NCBI GenBank assembly: GCA_905147135.1
Contig: LR990059.1
Coordinates: 15,523,001 to 15,587,000, forward strand
Reading direction: 5' to 3'
DNA length: 64,000 nucleotides
Source of the DNA: Blastobasis lacticolella
Taxonomy: Eukaryota > Arthropoda > Insecta > Lepidoptera > Blastobasidae
The first letter of the stretch is position 1; the number at the start of each line of letters is the position of its first letter. The notes under the pieces were generated by a model. The model saw only the letters and a program-made list of their open reading frames with translations. It was not told where the DNA came from and did not search any database. Positions 42,217 to 53,785 of this stretch are shown here, in pieces. The position numbers and the translations under genes were made by a program.

Positions 42217-42544
42217 ATTGATTATTTATACCTTGTGATTTGAGAAGGCAACAAATGATTAATAGCTAAGACAGGTTTTTGTGTGTAAGTATTGTTTGCT
42301 ATGAAGTTTGCGAAAGGCACTCTCTAACTGCACTAGTGCTTAGTTTTGTATGGGTTAGATGTTGATTTGACAATATTAACGGCATGTTAAATAACTAATA
42401 TTTAGTATTCTACCTAAGTATGTACCTAGTGTATAGCTCTGTAGCTAAGTGATGTAATAGGGAGCAGATATTAAGCGGAAAGGTATTCGATAGCCTTAGG
42501 AAAATGGATTTCCACAACTGACATGTCAATAATTACTATACTCT

Positions 42545-42764
42545 GAGATGAAATTCAAGATCAAAGTGTATACAAATTGCCACTATAAAAAATAGACGCA
42601 TGGGGTAGATTATTTAAAATAGTGTTCTTTTAATATGATTTTATTTCATTTTGAATTTGATATGTCGAATGTCACATTTTTATCAATAACACCCACAATA
42701 CAACCCATTGGGTTTATTTTTTATAGAGGCAATTTGTTTACATTTTTATCTTGAATTTCATCTC
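42545..42764. mobile_element. MITE N with long (about 50-bp) terminal inverted repeats
   Basis: The left end gagatgaaattcaagatcaa continues with gtgtatacaaattgccacta and taaaaaatag. The right end is the reverse complement with about five mismatches (gagatgaaattcaagataaa...). The interior is AT-rich, about 110 bp, and non-coding. Confidence 0.88.
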
Positions 42765-43106
42765 CGAACATAGGCTACCTACCGGTACCTACTTGCAAGT
42801 TATTTTCTAGAATCTAGGTAAGTTATTTTTCTTCACTGATGATACGTGAAAGAGACCCGAAATGTGATAACACAGCAACATAGACAATATGGCAATAACA
42901 ATTAACAAAGCATGTAATAAAAATGTGATGATGTGTATTTGAAATGAAATGAAATAAAATAAACTTTCAAAATCGGTGTACAAATTTAAATAGGACCATG
43001 GATACATGAAAAATAGGACCATAACCACTATACGATGATAGAACCTTCTACATCTTTTGTTTTTTAAAGTCGGTCAAAATAAAAAAGAAGTAACCAATCG
43101 TATCAC

Positions 43107-43256
43107 CTTGAGAATATAGTACATAGGCAAAAAAGGATTCAAACTGGTCATTGAACTACTCGGTCCATTGGGCGGTGGGCCAGATAGGTGATGAGCCATC
43201 AAAAAGGCCGTGACGTCGACCGCTGTTTTTCCGGCTGCCAATGATGCTGGCGACAT
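43107..43256 (-). CDS. Candidate first coding exon beside a CpG-rich block
   Basis: The minus-strand ATG (43256, context gaaaATGT) opens exactly 50 codons to a CTCAAG|GTGATA donor (phase 0): MSPASLAAGKTAVDVTAFLM, AHHLSGPPPNGPSSSMTSLN, PFLPMYYILK. The Ser/Pro-rich composition resembles the disordered N-terminus of a transcription or signalling regulator. The upstream frame is open further, so a longer start is possible. Downstream exons to the left were not identified, and the family is unknown. Confidence 0.38.
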
Positions 43257-44030
43257 TTTCCTGGCGGCATTTTCCCGCGCAGCGATACGCGCGCCTCGGG
43301 GAGGCGCCGCCGCCAGCCCGCCAATAACCCGCGCGCCATGTTGTTAACGGGGCGGGGCCACAGGGTCCTCGCTACATCCGTCTCCTTCCAAAACGCATCG
43401 CTCCCGCTCGCACGCACCACGCTCCCATTGGCGGGGGCGCAATTAAGCGCGGGAATTCGAATTCTATTTTCGAAGTAAATGTTTTTTCAGTGCTTGTTTA
43501 TGGCTTGTAGCACTGGTTACGCGGCCGCTGCGACGACACCTGTCCGTCGCGAGCCGTCATTCTCGCATGCGACTTTTTGATTTTGTTGGATTATAAGATG
43601 GCGGTGCGTAAAGTTTGGTGGGTGATTTATTGGCTTGAATTAACACGTTGTTGGATGCGAATGTTTGATGGATTTATGGCTTGTGTGGAGATTAATAGGC
43701 CATAATGGTGGGTTATATGCGTTGGAGTGAGGTGGGCGGGCTACCGGTGTTGCACCGGCGTTGCGATGACCTCTCCGAGTGGTGAAATATTGATGCGTCG
43801 TACAAAAATAATCGCCGGACATAAACGTTGGGAACGACTTCTTAACTCGCTGATACGAAAGTCATTCAGAGTTTAGTTTCGAGTTTGTTCGTCGGCGGCG
43901 GATTAGTGATAGATTAGGTACAGGTGGAAACTGTCAGTAGTTTATTTTGTGGTAGTGAAACCGTAGGGAAAGGTAAACATACAAATCGATTTTAAAATTG
44001 TAAGGCTTCATATAAAAGCCGATCTATTGG
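43257..44030 (-). promoter_or_regulatory. CpG-rich block, candidate promoter region
   Basis: 43200-43620 is strongly enriched in CG (for example gcgcgcctcggggaggcgcc and ccaataacccgcgcgccatg) within AT-rich surroundings, with a CCATTGG box near 43428. No transposon is recognised. Its position upstream of the candidate start at 43256 suggests a promoter. This is inference. Confidence 0.35.
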
Positions 44031-44036
44031 TCTAGA

Positions 44037-44227
44037 ATTTAGTATGACGTCGTAGGTAAGCATTGTGTGATTTGTGAGGCACCAATCACGCGTCATAGAA
44101 AGTCCAACATTGCGAAAAAGCAACGTTACATCGAATGCACGTGTTTCAACGTAGCATGCATTCGATGCGTGATTCGCAGTGACGAACTTTCGGCGACGCG
44201 TGATTCGATGTAACGAATTTGACGTCA
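44037..44227. repeat. Nested inverted-repeat array
   Basis: Several arms pair: aatcacgcgtcatagaaagt (44084-44103) with actttcggcgacgcgtgatt; cgttacatcgaat (44124-44136) with attcgatgtaacg; catcgaatgca with tgcattcgatg around 44129-44166; and TGACGTC near both ends. It would fold into a multi-branched structure. It may be a foldback element or a clustered regulatory site. Confidence 0.6.
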
Positions 44228-44579
44228 CGTATCACACTCAATCTCGGACGGACAGACTACCTACCTGATGGAAAACCTACGTCTCTGTTTATGCTTACAA
44301 GCTTTTGTTCACGACTACGCGTTCTTAATTTCCAAGGTATTCCAAATCTATCTCCTTGCCAAATTGCCTCCTTGCCTGTTTGTTTGAAGAAAATATTACA
44401 GACAGTAAAATCTACAGATAGACAGAGTCATTATGCATTTATAATAGGTGTTAATCTTGGTAGGTATGAATGAACTAATGAAATTCGACATAAATAGGTA
44501 GATAATAAAATTCTATAATATACTTAAATAAGGTTTTATTGTAAACGTACCAAATCCTATTATTATTGTTTCGTCACTG

Positions 44580-44700
44580 TAACGGGCAAACCTGAAGCCA
44601 CAATACGTTGTCACAGCTCACCTGCAATTCTGCACTTTTGAAACCTAACTTATAGGTGTCCGCCAAGCCACCTGATGGTGCGGCCACCATCGTCCAGAAT
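44580..44700 (-). mobile_element. Family E fragment
   Basis: 'acgttgtcacagctcacctg' and 'caattctgcacttttg' with a nearby 'gccacctgatggtg' are consistent with a rearranged family E copy. Confidence 0.4.
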
Positions 44701-44942
44701 ATCAATAATAAACTGCCTAGAAAAGGGTAGGTAGATTATGCGATGCCCAGCCTAGAGACATGCCTCTCGAAGAACCCCAGGTTACAGAGCAAAGGAAAGG
44801 CTTTGATAGGCAGCGCTCATTTATGATCTTACTCACATGGTAATGAAAGTACGTTTAAATAGAAACAAGACAACAGTAGAGCACAAAAACCATAAGTATT
44901 ATCCACAGAAATCTAAATAAATTGACTTAGGTACCTACATCA

Positions 44943-45170
44943 TCACCATCTTCCGAGCAGTTAGTCCCTGCTTCAGCCAGGGTTGGCTTTACGACTCATT
45001 TGGCTCTGCATCCGTTGACTCTCGCATTCGACTCGGCGATGTCAATCCATCGCTTCTTCGGCCTTCCGCGGGACCTCTTTCCTGATACCGGCAGGTTTAG
45101 GCACCTATTTCCCACGTATCCCTGGGGCTTACGCAACCCGTGACCAAACCAGCGCAGGCAAGCGCAAGTG
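44943..45170 (-). mobile_element. RTE-clade LINE 3' end
   Basis: On the minus strand 'ggtcacgggttgcgtaagcc', 'aataggtgcctaaacctgcc' and 'ggtcccgcggaaggccgaag' match the RTE copy at 34318. The frame shows a R-[GR]-x-KK-R-W signature. It ends in a (gat)n tail near 44943. Confidence 0.7.
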
Positions 45171-45414
45171 ACTTCGGTACTACACTACCTACACCGATTG
45201 TATGACTCAAATGATTTACATTTCTGTGGATAATACTTATTGTTGTCGTGCTAACTTTTGTCTTTAGGTAATTGCACTCCAAATAGGTGGGATATCGCCT
45301 TACAAAGTAGGTGCTACATGCTCATGTCTTTCTGCTCATGAGGTTCAAAAATATCATCGTCAATATCTTGGCGGTAAAACGCGGTTGCGCTCTTGCGCGG
45401 CACGCGAGGGTCCG

Positions 45415-45560
45415 GGCTACGTTTTTCTATTCCTATTCCTACCTCTTGGTCCACTTCGCTCGGTCTTCGGCATCCTTGGTGGTGCGATTTTTGGCATGCA
45501 TGTCATTCTTAACGACGTCTAGCCATCGCTTCTTGGGCCGGTCTCTCCTTCCTGTGCCTG
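45415..45560 (-). mobile_element. RTE-clade LINE C-terminal coding fragment
   Basis: The minus strand translates PGTGRRDRPKKRWLDVVKND then MHAKNRTTKDAEDRAKW, the characteristic RTE C-terminus. It is a second, separate copy from 44943-45170. Confidence 0.8.
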
Positions 45561-45884
45561 GCCGGGGGGTTCTGTCTTATTGGTCTATTAGTATAAATAT
45601 CTTGATTACACATCGGTGTCGGAAAATCCTCGGCAAAGTCTATATCATCATCTTCCAAGCGCTGAGTCTCAGTTTCTGCTAGGGTCCGTTTTCCGCGTCT
45701 TTCTTCTTCGCTTCGCCCGTTCTAGAGCAGTCTACGTGTAGGTACCAGATAACATGTATATGTTTAACAATAACTATAGAAAACGCGCTATCACAAGAAT
45801 TCCAAGAGTCCACTAGGTTTGTGACATATATAAAGTCTAACGTCAACAAATCTGCCATAGTGTGGGACCATCTCCTCGATTGTC

Positions 45885-46030
45885 CATCTCATCATCATGA
45901 TCATCCGAGCGGTGAATCCCAGCGTCTGCCAGTGTACACTTTCCCACGTTTTCTACACTGTGCCCGATCCTCGGCATCCGCGCGTCAGCATCGCAAGTCG
46001 ATGGCTATTAGGTCCGACTCGATTTCCTAT
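45885..46030 (-). mobile_element. RTE-clade LINE 3' end, third copy
   Basis: The minus strand carries 'gcggatgccgaggatcgggc', 'acactggcagacgctgggat' and a 'gatgatcatgatgatgag' tail. This is the same 3' region as the two copies to its left. Confidence 0.65.
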
Positions 46031-46810
46031 CGAACAGTGCTCAAATACATATTTCACAAACTGCAGAACTGATCTAATAACAAGGCTTATCACCGTCTTG
46101 ATTCAACTTTAATTTTAAACAAAGAAAACCTCATCAAAATTTCTCAATTCGTTCGGGAACTACAATGCTACTGCTCTGCTACACAGGTCAAACTATAACC
46201 TTTTTTGCGTCAGAAGTTACAAATGATACACATAAAACACATTCGCATTTACCATATTACTATTATTACAGTAAGAATACATCAAAACCACTAAACATAG
46301 CTTATCAAAGTAAATATTGGCTACTTGAAAGCTACTATGGCGCGCCTAACAACCAACCAATATTATGTCCCGTGTAGTTTATGAAAGCACTTGAACGTGA
46401 CAAAATCCACTTTATTGTGACGTGTAAATGTAGGTAGGTAGCCCTAATGCTTAAGCGCCATTTGTATGTACAGTGGTATAGGGTCTTGCTTGACTCATTT
46501 TTGAGGTTGCAAGAATTTGTGGCGGACCTGCGATAGAAGGTTTTATTTTAGGTACGTATTTACGTTGACTCACGTCAAGCGCCGACTTTCGTCTTTTCAT
46601 TAAGCTGAAAATGAACGCGTCCCTAAAGATTAAGTTTTGTAAATCAATAAATTCGCTTCATAAAGGCTTTATAGCTTTGGTAATTCAATCATCGATAATG
46701 ACACTCGCGGGGATAAGTGATTTTTTCCTCATATTTTAGGTTGGTATAATGTTTACCTATTAAGTGTGTCTTTGAAGTATTGTTTGAACATTTATTTTTG
46801 TGTCAAACAG

Positions 46811-47110
46811 TTGAAAAAAGGGGGAGCGGGACACTTGATGGGAAAGGGTCACCGCCGCCAACACCAGCAACGCCAATGCGTTGCCCACCTTTAAGACTTC
46901 GGGACACCTTGCTCTGGGAGCATAATACAAAAAAAAACCTAGGACACCTTTCTTAAATCCTCATACCATAAACCACTGGAGGTCTTACTCACTGGCAGAA
47001 ATACAACACTATTTAAAGTAGTGTTGTTTGGCTGCGGTAGGTGGTACTTCCCCATAAATTCTTACGTTGCTGCGAAGGAAAATATTGCGAGGAAACCTGC
47101 GTCTGCGCAC
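46811..47110 (+). mobile_element. Family C short repeat joined to a SINE-A trace
   Basis: 'gccaatgcgttgcccacctt', 'cactggcagaaatacaacac', 'tatttaaagtagtgttgttt' and 'ggtggtacttcccca' form the family C body. 'gaaaatattgcgaggaaacc' at the end matches SINE-A. Confidence 0.65.
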
Positions 47111-47424
47111 AGACTAATGAATGAAAGAAAGAATAGTAGATTATACACCAAGGGAATAAAGCAGTGTTTTCCGTCATAGGCGGCATATTGGATACTGAGC
47201 GTAGCGAGGGAGTTATGTAAAGTCCTTAGTGAAGCAAGGGGTTAAGCCGCACAAGACTTATACAACCTTATTTCAGAGGTGAATACTCTACTTAAACAAT
47301 TACAGCGTCTGATTTAGCAAATTATGGAGTTTAGTTCACAGACATATAATAACACGTTTTTTTTTTCACTTTTAGGTGTGAAAAGTACTTTTTTGCACAC
47401 AACTAAAGAAAACAAATAACTTTT

Positions 47425-47535
47425 TTTATGCTACTCAGAGACAAACGAGCAGACAGCCTGCCTGATGGTAACTGGTAACTGTCGCCCATAAACATCTACA
47501 ATTCATACATTGCGATTTACCTAATTCCTTTTCAC
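47425..47535 (+). mobile_element. Family E short repeat, 5' fragment
   Basis: 'cagagacaaacgagcagaca', 'cctgatggtaactggtaact' and 'gtcgcccataaacatctaca' match the proximal family E sequence. Confidence 0.65.
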
Positions 47536-47569
47536 GAACAAGATAGATATAAATAATTAAATAAAAATA

Positions 47570-47665
47570 AATAAAATTCGTTTATTTCAGGCATATGCCC
47601 TATAGTATACATTACAGACAGTGTAATAAGTCAGTTTTCTTATAAAGAATATAATACAAATATAA
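47570..47665 (-). mobile_element. Retroelement 3' end
   Basis: 'aaataaaattcgtttatttc' with 'aggcatatgccctatag' is the reversed AATAAA-bearing tail of a LINE. The family is not identified. Confidence 0.45.
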
Positions 47666-47969
47666 TATAATATATATGATATAACTACAGCTTTTACTCG
47701 TCATCATCCCATGGACTTAGACTAAGCGTAGTCGACTCAACGTAGGTATTTTTCCCTTCATGTCGTAAAATAGTTTTGGCTTTATGTCATAGGATTAGCT
47801 GCCTGCTTGACGTCAACACCCATCGAGAATGCTGTTGAGATCACGGTGTATGGAACACTCAACAGGAAACACCAACTCTGCTGCCTATCTTCTGCTCTGC
47901 GGAGGTCCTAGCTGTGGTAAGCCTCAAGAGCCTCTTAAGACAGTCGGATTCAAGGGGAGTTAGTGTAAT

Positions 47970-48170
47970 ATTCTACCTGCCGGACACCATATTATGCCCA
48001 ACTGAGTATAATTTAGCACCAACCAATTCAGCACGAATAGACTGCCATTTTGTAGCCTTGTACGCCCCCATTGGAAGTTACCTAATGCAGACGGTTGCCT
48101 TTCTCTGAAGATGACCGTACCGTTTTTGAGTTTATCTCGCACAGACAAAGAGACGCGGCGGTGGAATTTT
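47970..48170 (+). mobile_element. Dispersed repeat H-related sequence
   Basis: 'agactgccattttgtagcct' and 'ctaatgcagacggttgcctt' lead into 'tttttgagtttatctcgcac' and 'agagacgcggcgg', the last shared with 18770-18935. It is probably a non-autonomous transposon fragment. Confidence 0.4.
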
Positions 48171-51100
48171 TAAACAATTTGAGCAGTCTAAGGTCTTGCA
48201 ACCATACTAAAGTTTTTAGTTACAGTTTTTGCAGTCACATCTTTTTTGACCAATGAGATTACGATCAAATTTAGTTAATTCATTGCAATATAAGTACGCC
48301 ATAACCGTAATATTAAGTACACTTTAATAATGTAATAAAATTAAATAAAGTGTAAATATAATAGTGCGATAAATTACTGAGAGCTAATAAGAGTAAACTT
48401 TGTAATTAAACGTTTATATTGACTGTAAACTTAGGTTGCATGTTTAGTAAAACTGCATAAACAATTGAAACACTATAATTTAGCTTAATAGTGGACACTA
48501 ATGAGCTAAAAAAGCTATCGCCAGCAAAGGTTATCAACATACATCCCTTTCAAAGCAACGATGCGCTATTTAACGACTGTGTATTAGATAACTAATTAAG
48601 TTTTTGCGTGGAAATTTTACGGTTTCTTGGGGTTGAGCGCCTGCTTATGCCGCGCCTAAACGTGTAAATTGTTTTCTTTGTCTTCATGAATAAAGAATAG
48701 CGTGGAAAATAAATACTTATCGTGGCAGTACGCTAGGGTTTAACAATTAACTCCTTGCTCCCAATAGATCGATAACTAAAACGCGAACTTAGCAAAAATG
48801 CCGCATAATAACTATTTGCATTTGCAAAGAGGTAATTAAGCGGAAAAAAAAAACAATTTATAAGAACCCCATGGCGGTTGGCGTGCGGACATGCAATATT
48901 TTAGATCGATTTTCTTTACTTAAAAAAAGAGTTTGTGCATGTACTCCGCAAACCTTTCACGACTGGGCCTTATTGGAAATAACTGAAAATGTCTACAGCT
49001 TAAGGCAAACATGCGTGTACAATCAAAACGTCAGAGAGTAAGACCAAATGTCGATGTAATTATTTCATCAAACGTATAAATCAGTGGATTGTGAGCCGAA
49101 ATAGTGCACGCAAATAAAGCGCTCGCGTCGTGCATCCGAAACGCACTCTCAGCACGCGGCATTGCGCGCGAAACACCAAATTGACGCATCGTCCCGCCAA
49201 AACTTTAATGGCGGCACACTTTCACAGGTAATTTCATTTATTCCCCTATCACATTCTAACTAATCATAGCATTTATTTCTTATTGCCGTGTTTGCCGGAA
49301 TGCAATTTGCAAACGTTTCGCGATCGTTTTCGCATTGCTAATTCCAGCTTCGCATAGAGGTTTGCGCGGGACCTGACGTCTGATTGACAGGTGAAAGGGC
49401 GCGAAATTAGCGTTCGTTCAGGAACCCTGTGCTTGCTCGAGGTGCGCCGAGGTGCGCCATGCATTGTGTCCATTCATTAAAGTCTCCTTGTTGGGTCGCT
49501 TTGAAAAATCGACAATTAGCGAAATGAAACAGCACACGCTGTGTGCGCGTGACAGGCCAGTGGCCGTTGCGCAAATGGATCAGATTTTAGGGCGAAAGTG
49601 TTGAATTAGCTTAAATGCTCCATTAGCCGGCGACACGGACATATGTTGCCGAGTGGCCACAGATAAGATAGAGCCGTATGTCATAATTTCCAGCTACCGT
49701 TTGGCATCCGCCAACAAACAGAGGATGTGGGGATTAGTGAGCAAACACTGTGTGTAAGTTGTTATTAAAACGGAGAGTTGGTACGATAAAGATGTAGAAA
49801 AACAGTGAGACAACCAGATTTGAGATAGCGGGAGAGCTTAGCATGCGTCGCGGGTCGGCGGGAGACTTTATCTCGGGAGCGCGGCCGCCGCGCCGGCTCC
49901 AACGATGATATTCTAAATTTAAAATTCGACCTTGCTTAACCTCTTTCTGTCCCACAGATTATGGTGTACCTAAGCAAACTACAACTAAATTGCATCCAGT
50001 AAGGTGTACAGGATATGTGTAATGTATTCTAAAGAAACACCTACATCGATTTACTCTGACGCGTAATGTAATACATAGCGCGATAATGCGAGTTATGCGC
50101 AGTGCAGGTGGCATTGCAAATGAGGGCTCGCTATAAATAAAGCGTAATGTATCTAGATGTAAGTACTTAGAGAATGTTGCACTTTGAATTATTATTAGAC
50201 GCGTTCAGTCAGATAGCGCTTATTTACTCGTAAATTAAGTTGTGGAGTCACCGTTCCCGACGGCATTGGCCGCGTCAGCTGCTTACGGCTCGGGGAGAAC
50301 ACGCATAAGTGAGCCGTAAAAGTGACGCGGCCATACATGTCACAGGTTTCTTTTTCACGCAAAACACATAAATGTTTTTAAATGTTACTCATTTTAATAC
50401 GACTCTGCAAACTCATTGGGCTGGCGCCTTTCTGAGCGGAGCAGAATAATTAAAATTATTTAAGTTTCGCAAACAATTAGCAATAACCGCTTCGTCCGCG
50501 CTAACTGCGTATTGTTGCGAAAGAAGATGTTACTCGATGGCCGCGCCGTCCCGATTTCCGAACGCAAACAATTCTGTTCCAAAATTGAATTGACTTTTGT
50601 TACAGCTCGAAGCGTTTAAAATTAATGGCTGCGCGGCCATGACTAATGTTAAACTAAATTAATTGAACACAACACGTTAAATAAAAAGGCGAAGGTGTCG
50701 CGACCGCGATAAATAAGTCCCGATGGAATAGATACGGAATTCAGGGAATTTGTAAATGGATTGAACCGACAGCAGTTATGTTAATGTTACGACAGCCTTT
50801 CGTCAAATTGCCGCGGGAAAAAAGCCTATCAATCTGCCAGCCGGAGTTCCAATTTCAATTTCAAATTTGACAGCCGAACGCGCACAGTAGCGCTCTATTT
50901 GGAAGCTGGCGTCCGGGGATCGCGGAACACTGGCCAGTTTGATGCGCCCCTAAAAAATAAGTGATCATGTTTTTATCTGTGCCGAGAACAGTGGGCAGTT
51001 AGCGACGTTCGATTAGTGATCGACGTTTGAAAGAGCAATTTGAATATTAATTTACGGCGCTATATTTTGCCAAGATGGCGGCGGGCGCGGGCGCGGGCAG

Positions 51101-52950
51101 TTAATTAGTGTACATTGTAACTGCATTGTTGTTTTTCCTTGCGGGATTGGTAGCATTGTTTCCTAAACGAATGTAGGAGTAACAAATGTCTGTATTTAGA
51201 GAGTTTTGTGGACGACGTGTTTAGAAGTAATGTTTCCTGTAAGCTCTGTTTGCTGGTGGATTGGTTGTAATTTCAACTTTCCAATCTCTATGGGGACTAG
51301 CGGCTTGTGGTAATCTGCGTTCGGTATGGCCTGTTGTTCTCTCTGAAAGCCATCCCATTATCGTCGGAGCCCCGTACTAGACTATTACTTACTCTAGGTT
51401 TTAAAATAAGGATCCTGACACCGTATACACTTTATTTGACTTTCATTTGTTGCTTTAATTACCAAGCGTATCTAAGGTTATTTATTGCGTCAACCCGCAT
51501 CACCATTTCAATGATTTTCAGTTAGAGATAATTTGTTAAAAAGTGGAATGCTGAGCATTTGCGGAATATACCAGTACGTCATTACAAGTCAGTCCCTCAT
51601 CGTGGTTGTCAGTCGGTCCTCAGTTCAGTGATTTACTCCTATTTTGGAAACGCTAGCCTCGATTCGAACGGTTTACAATTTAAATTTTCGGCATAAACGA
51701 AAAACAGTCCGATTCAAGGCGAATCATTCGAAAATTGAGCCCAATGTTTGACAAAAAAAGGAAAAAGAATATTGAAATATCATATGTATATTTAAACTAT
51801 TAGTACGTAATATAAATAAGGACAACATTTCCCTCACTTAACTTGTAAGTCAGCATTAAAGTTTTTAAAAATATTGTATAATTTATCCGGGTGCAGTTCC
51901 AAACTCTGAACTTTCGACTATTCCTCGATATTAAATTGTTGTTCTTCCAATTAAGTATGCACGAATGTATTTTACGGATCACACAATTGCCAGTAATTCT
52001 TATTTTAATTCAATGTTTTATTCAAATTTTTATTTTTGTTCCGTAAAAAGCGAAGCTTACTTATAACGTAAGTAAAACATCAGCCTAAGTAATCTAAGTA
52101 ATGTCGAAAATAAAGTGTAATGAGTAGTAATAGCCCTTCTTTCTACAATAAAACTTACATAATATTCAACTTTACTTCTTCCTAATGTGCTCATTACATA
52201 AGCTGGTAGTATGAATGCTTAAAATTTATTAGCAGATTTATGCACTTTTCTGAAATGCGAAGATTAACATAGTACGAGTATACCTATACAATCAGTACAC
52301 CCAATGTTTTTTTACTTAATAAAATAAAAAATATATTTTAAAGAGGAAAAGTTTAGGTTTATTTTTTGTGATTTGGGAACAATCTCCGAAATTATGAAAC
52401 CGATTTTGAAAATTCTTGCACTAATAGGATATTGGTATTTTAATAGAATCGAAACTAAGACACAAGAAGAATTGGAACAAAAGAAAGATAGGTACAGACA
52501 CATATAAAAGCTAAGAAAAATTTTGCTATTGTATTCTATATTATTTAGGTACATTAATGTAATGGAATTCTTTAAAATAGAATCGCATTGTAACAGTTTC
52601 CACTGGCTGGTGTCGCAGAAGTAGGAGGTGTCTCCAACCTCCCTGTAATACAAAGAGCTAGTTTTTTTTGTTAGATATATTAACTAGCGTCGACGTTGGC
52701 TTCACGCGGATTTTCTCTGCTTTTCTTTACTATAACATACATGTATTACAATTAACCTTCCGGAAGAAATTGTCAATTTCTTGGAAATGGCCAATCCGAT
52801 TACGATTAAACTTTGTAGGTATAATTAGAAAACATTCAGTTACTGGTGCATACAATTTAATTTTGAAAACTAGCCTTTCCTTAAAATTACATCTGGTTAA
52901 AGAGAAAAAATTCACGACGAGCGATAAAAACTTGAGAAAATATTTTTTAT
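48171..52950. other. Long non-coding block without recognisable transposons
   Basis: Nearly 5 kb contains no convincing exon and almost no repeat, in contrast to the rest of the window. 48.5-51.1 kb alternates CpG-rich islets (49080-49220, 49840-49900, 51070-51100 with aagatggcggcgggc) with AT-rich homeodomain-like words. This is compatible with conserved regulatory DNA of a developmental gene. 51.2-52.9 kb is plain AT-rich. Confidence 0.35.
50267..50333. repeat. Pre-miRNA-like hairpin
   Basis: Arms tggccgcgtca + gctgc + ttacggctc and gagccgtaa + aag + tgacgcggcca give 11 bp, a 5/3 internal loop, 9 bp and a 19-nt terminal loop, total 67 nt. Size and shape fit a miRNA precursor, but no known seed is recognised. 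Confidence 0.55.
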
Positions 52951-52966
52951 TCAATCTTAGAGGCTT

Positions 52967-53209
52967 CCACCATCACAGCCCATAACAATCCACTGCAGGA
53001 CTTCGGGCCTCTCCCACGAAAGGGGAGGTCATTGCCATAATCTCCACGCTTGGCAGGCGGGTTGGAGATCGCAGTGCAGTTGATGTAAATCTACCCAGTA
53101 AGATGCTGCTGCCCATCTTTCGGATTAGTCCTTTAGTCGCCTCTTACGACACCCACGGGAAGAGATGGGGTGGTGCTATTCTTTGAGGTGGCGGCACCAC
53201 ACACCACCA
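52967..53209 (-). mobile_element. Family D, full length with 11-bp target-site duplication
   Basis: It is near identical to 5993-6232. It is flanked by direct repeats cttagaggctt at 52956-52966 and 53210-53220. It ends in 'gggctgtgatgg' on the minus strand. The duplication and matching ends mark it as a retroposed unit about 240 bp long. Confidence 0.88.
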
Positions 53210-53384
53210 CTTAGAGGCTTACTGGCATTTAAATATACTCTATTTTCGAAATTAATAATTAATTTTGATATGTGATATATACAATTAAAAATATTTGAGT
53301 AAATGTGTAGTTGCATAAAAAACGTAAATTTTTTAGGTATAGGGACCCAATATACCTACATATAAAAATATCAATGATACCGAG

Positions 53385-53580
53385 TTCAAATCTGCGTGTT
53401 GCGATTCCCATCTTGTCCCGTCCCGTCGATCTTACTACACCCATCTTGAAGACTCCATCATTACGTAATTTTTAGGGAAAATCTCATAAGGAGCTCATTC
53501 CATTTCATTGTCGTAGTTGCAGCAAAATAGATTTTCCTGTGTGCTGAATCGCAGATGAATTGTCACTGGCAATACTTGTG
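53385..53580 (-). mobile_element. LINE C-terminal fragment
   Basis: The minus strand reads ICDSAHRKIYFAATTTMKWN, ELLMRFSLK and, after a stop, WSLQDGCSK. This resembles the Jockey/CR1 C-terminus (F..ATA..WN.LP..F....W...KDG.SK). It is decayed. Confidence 0.5.
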
Positions 53581-53654
53581 CAGAACTCTGCCGAAAAGCC
53601 TGCATTGTATTCTGATTATTATCAATAATTTCGAAAGCTTTGTCCATCAGTGGG

Positions 53655-53760
53655 GCAAGTTTATTTATTTATTTATTTAAATATTGTACTTTATTGCACA
53701 ATAATACAATTGGCGGACTTAAAGCCATTAAGGCTTTATCTTAGCTTTATAAGGGTTTTT
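53655..53760 (-). mobile_element. LINE 3' UTR with (AAAT)n tail
   Basis: tttatttatttatttaaata then 'ttgcacaataatacaattgg' and 'cggacttaaagcc' is the reverse of the 3' end at 8510-8640. Confidence 0.6.
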
Positions 53761-53785
53761 AGTTATGCCAGTAAGGAAAGGAAAT

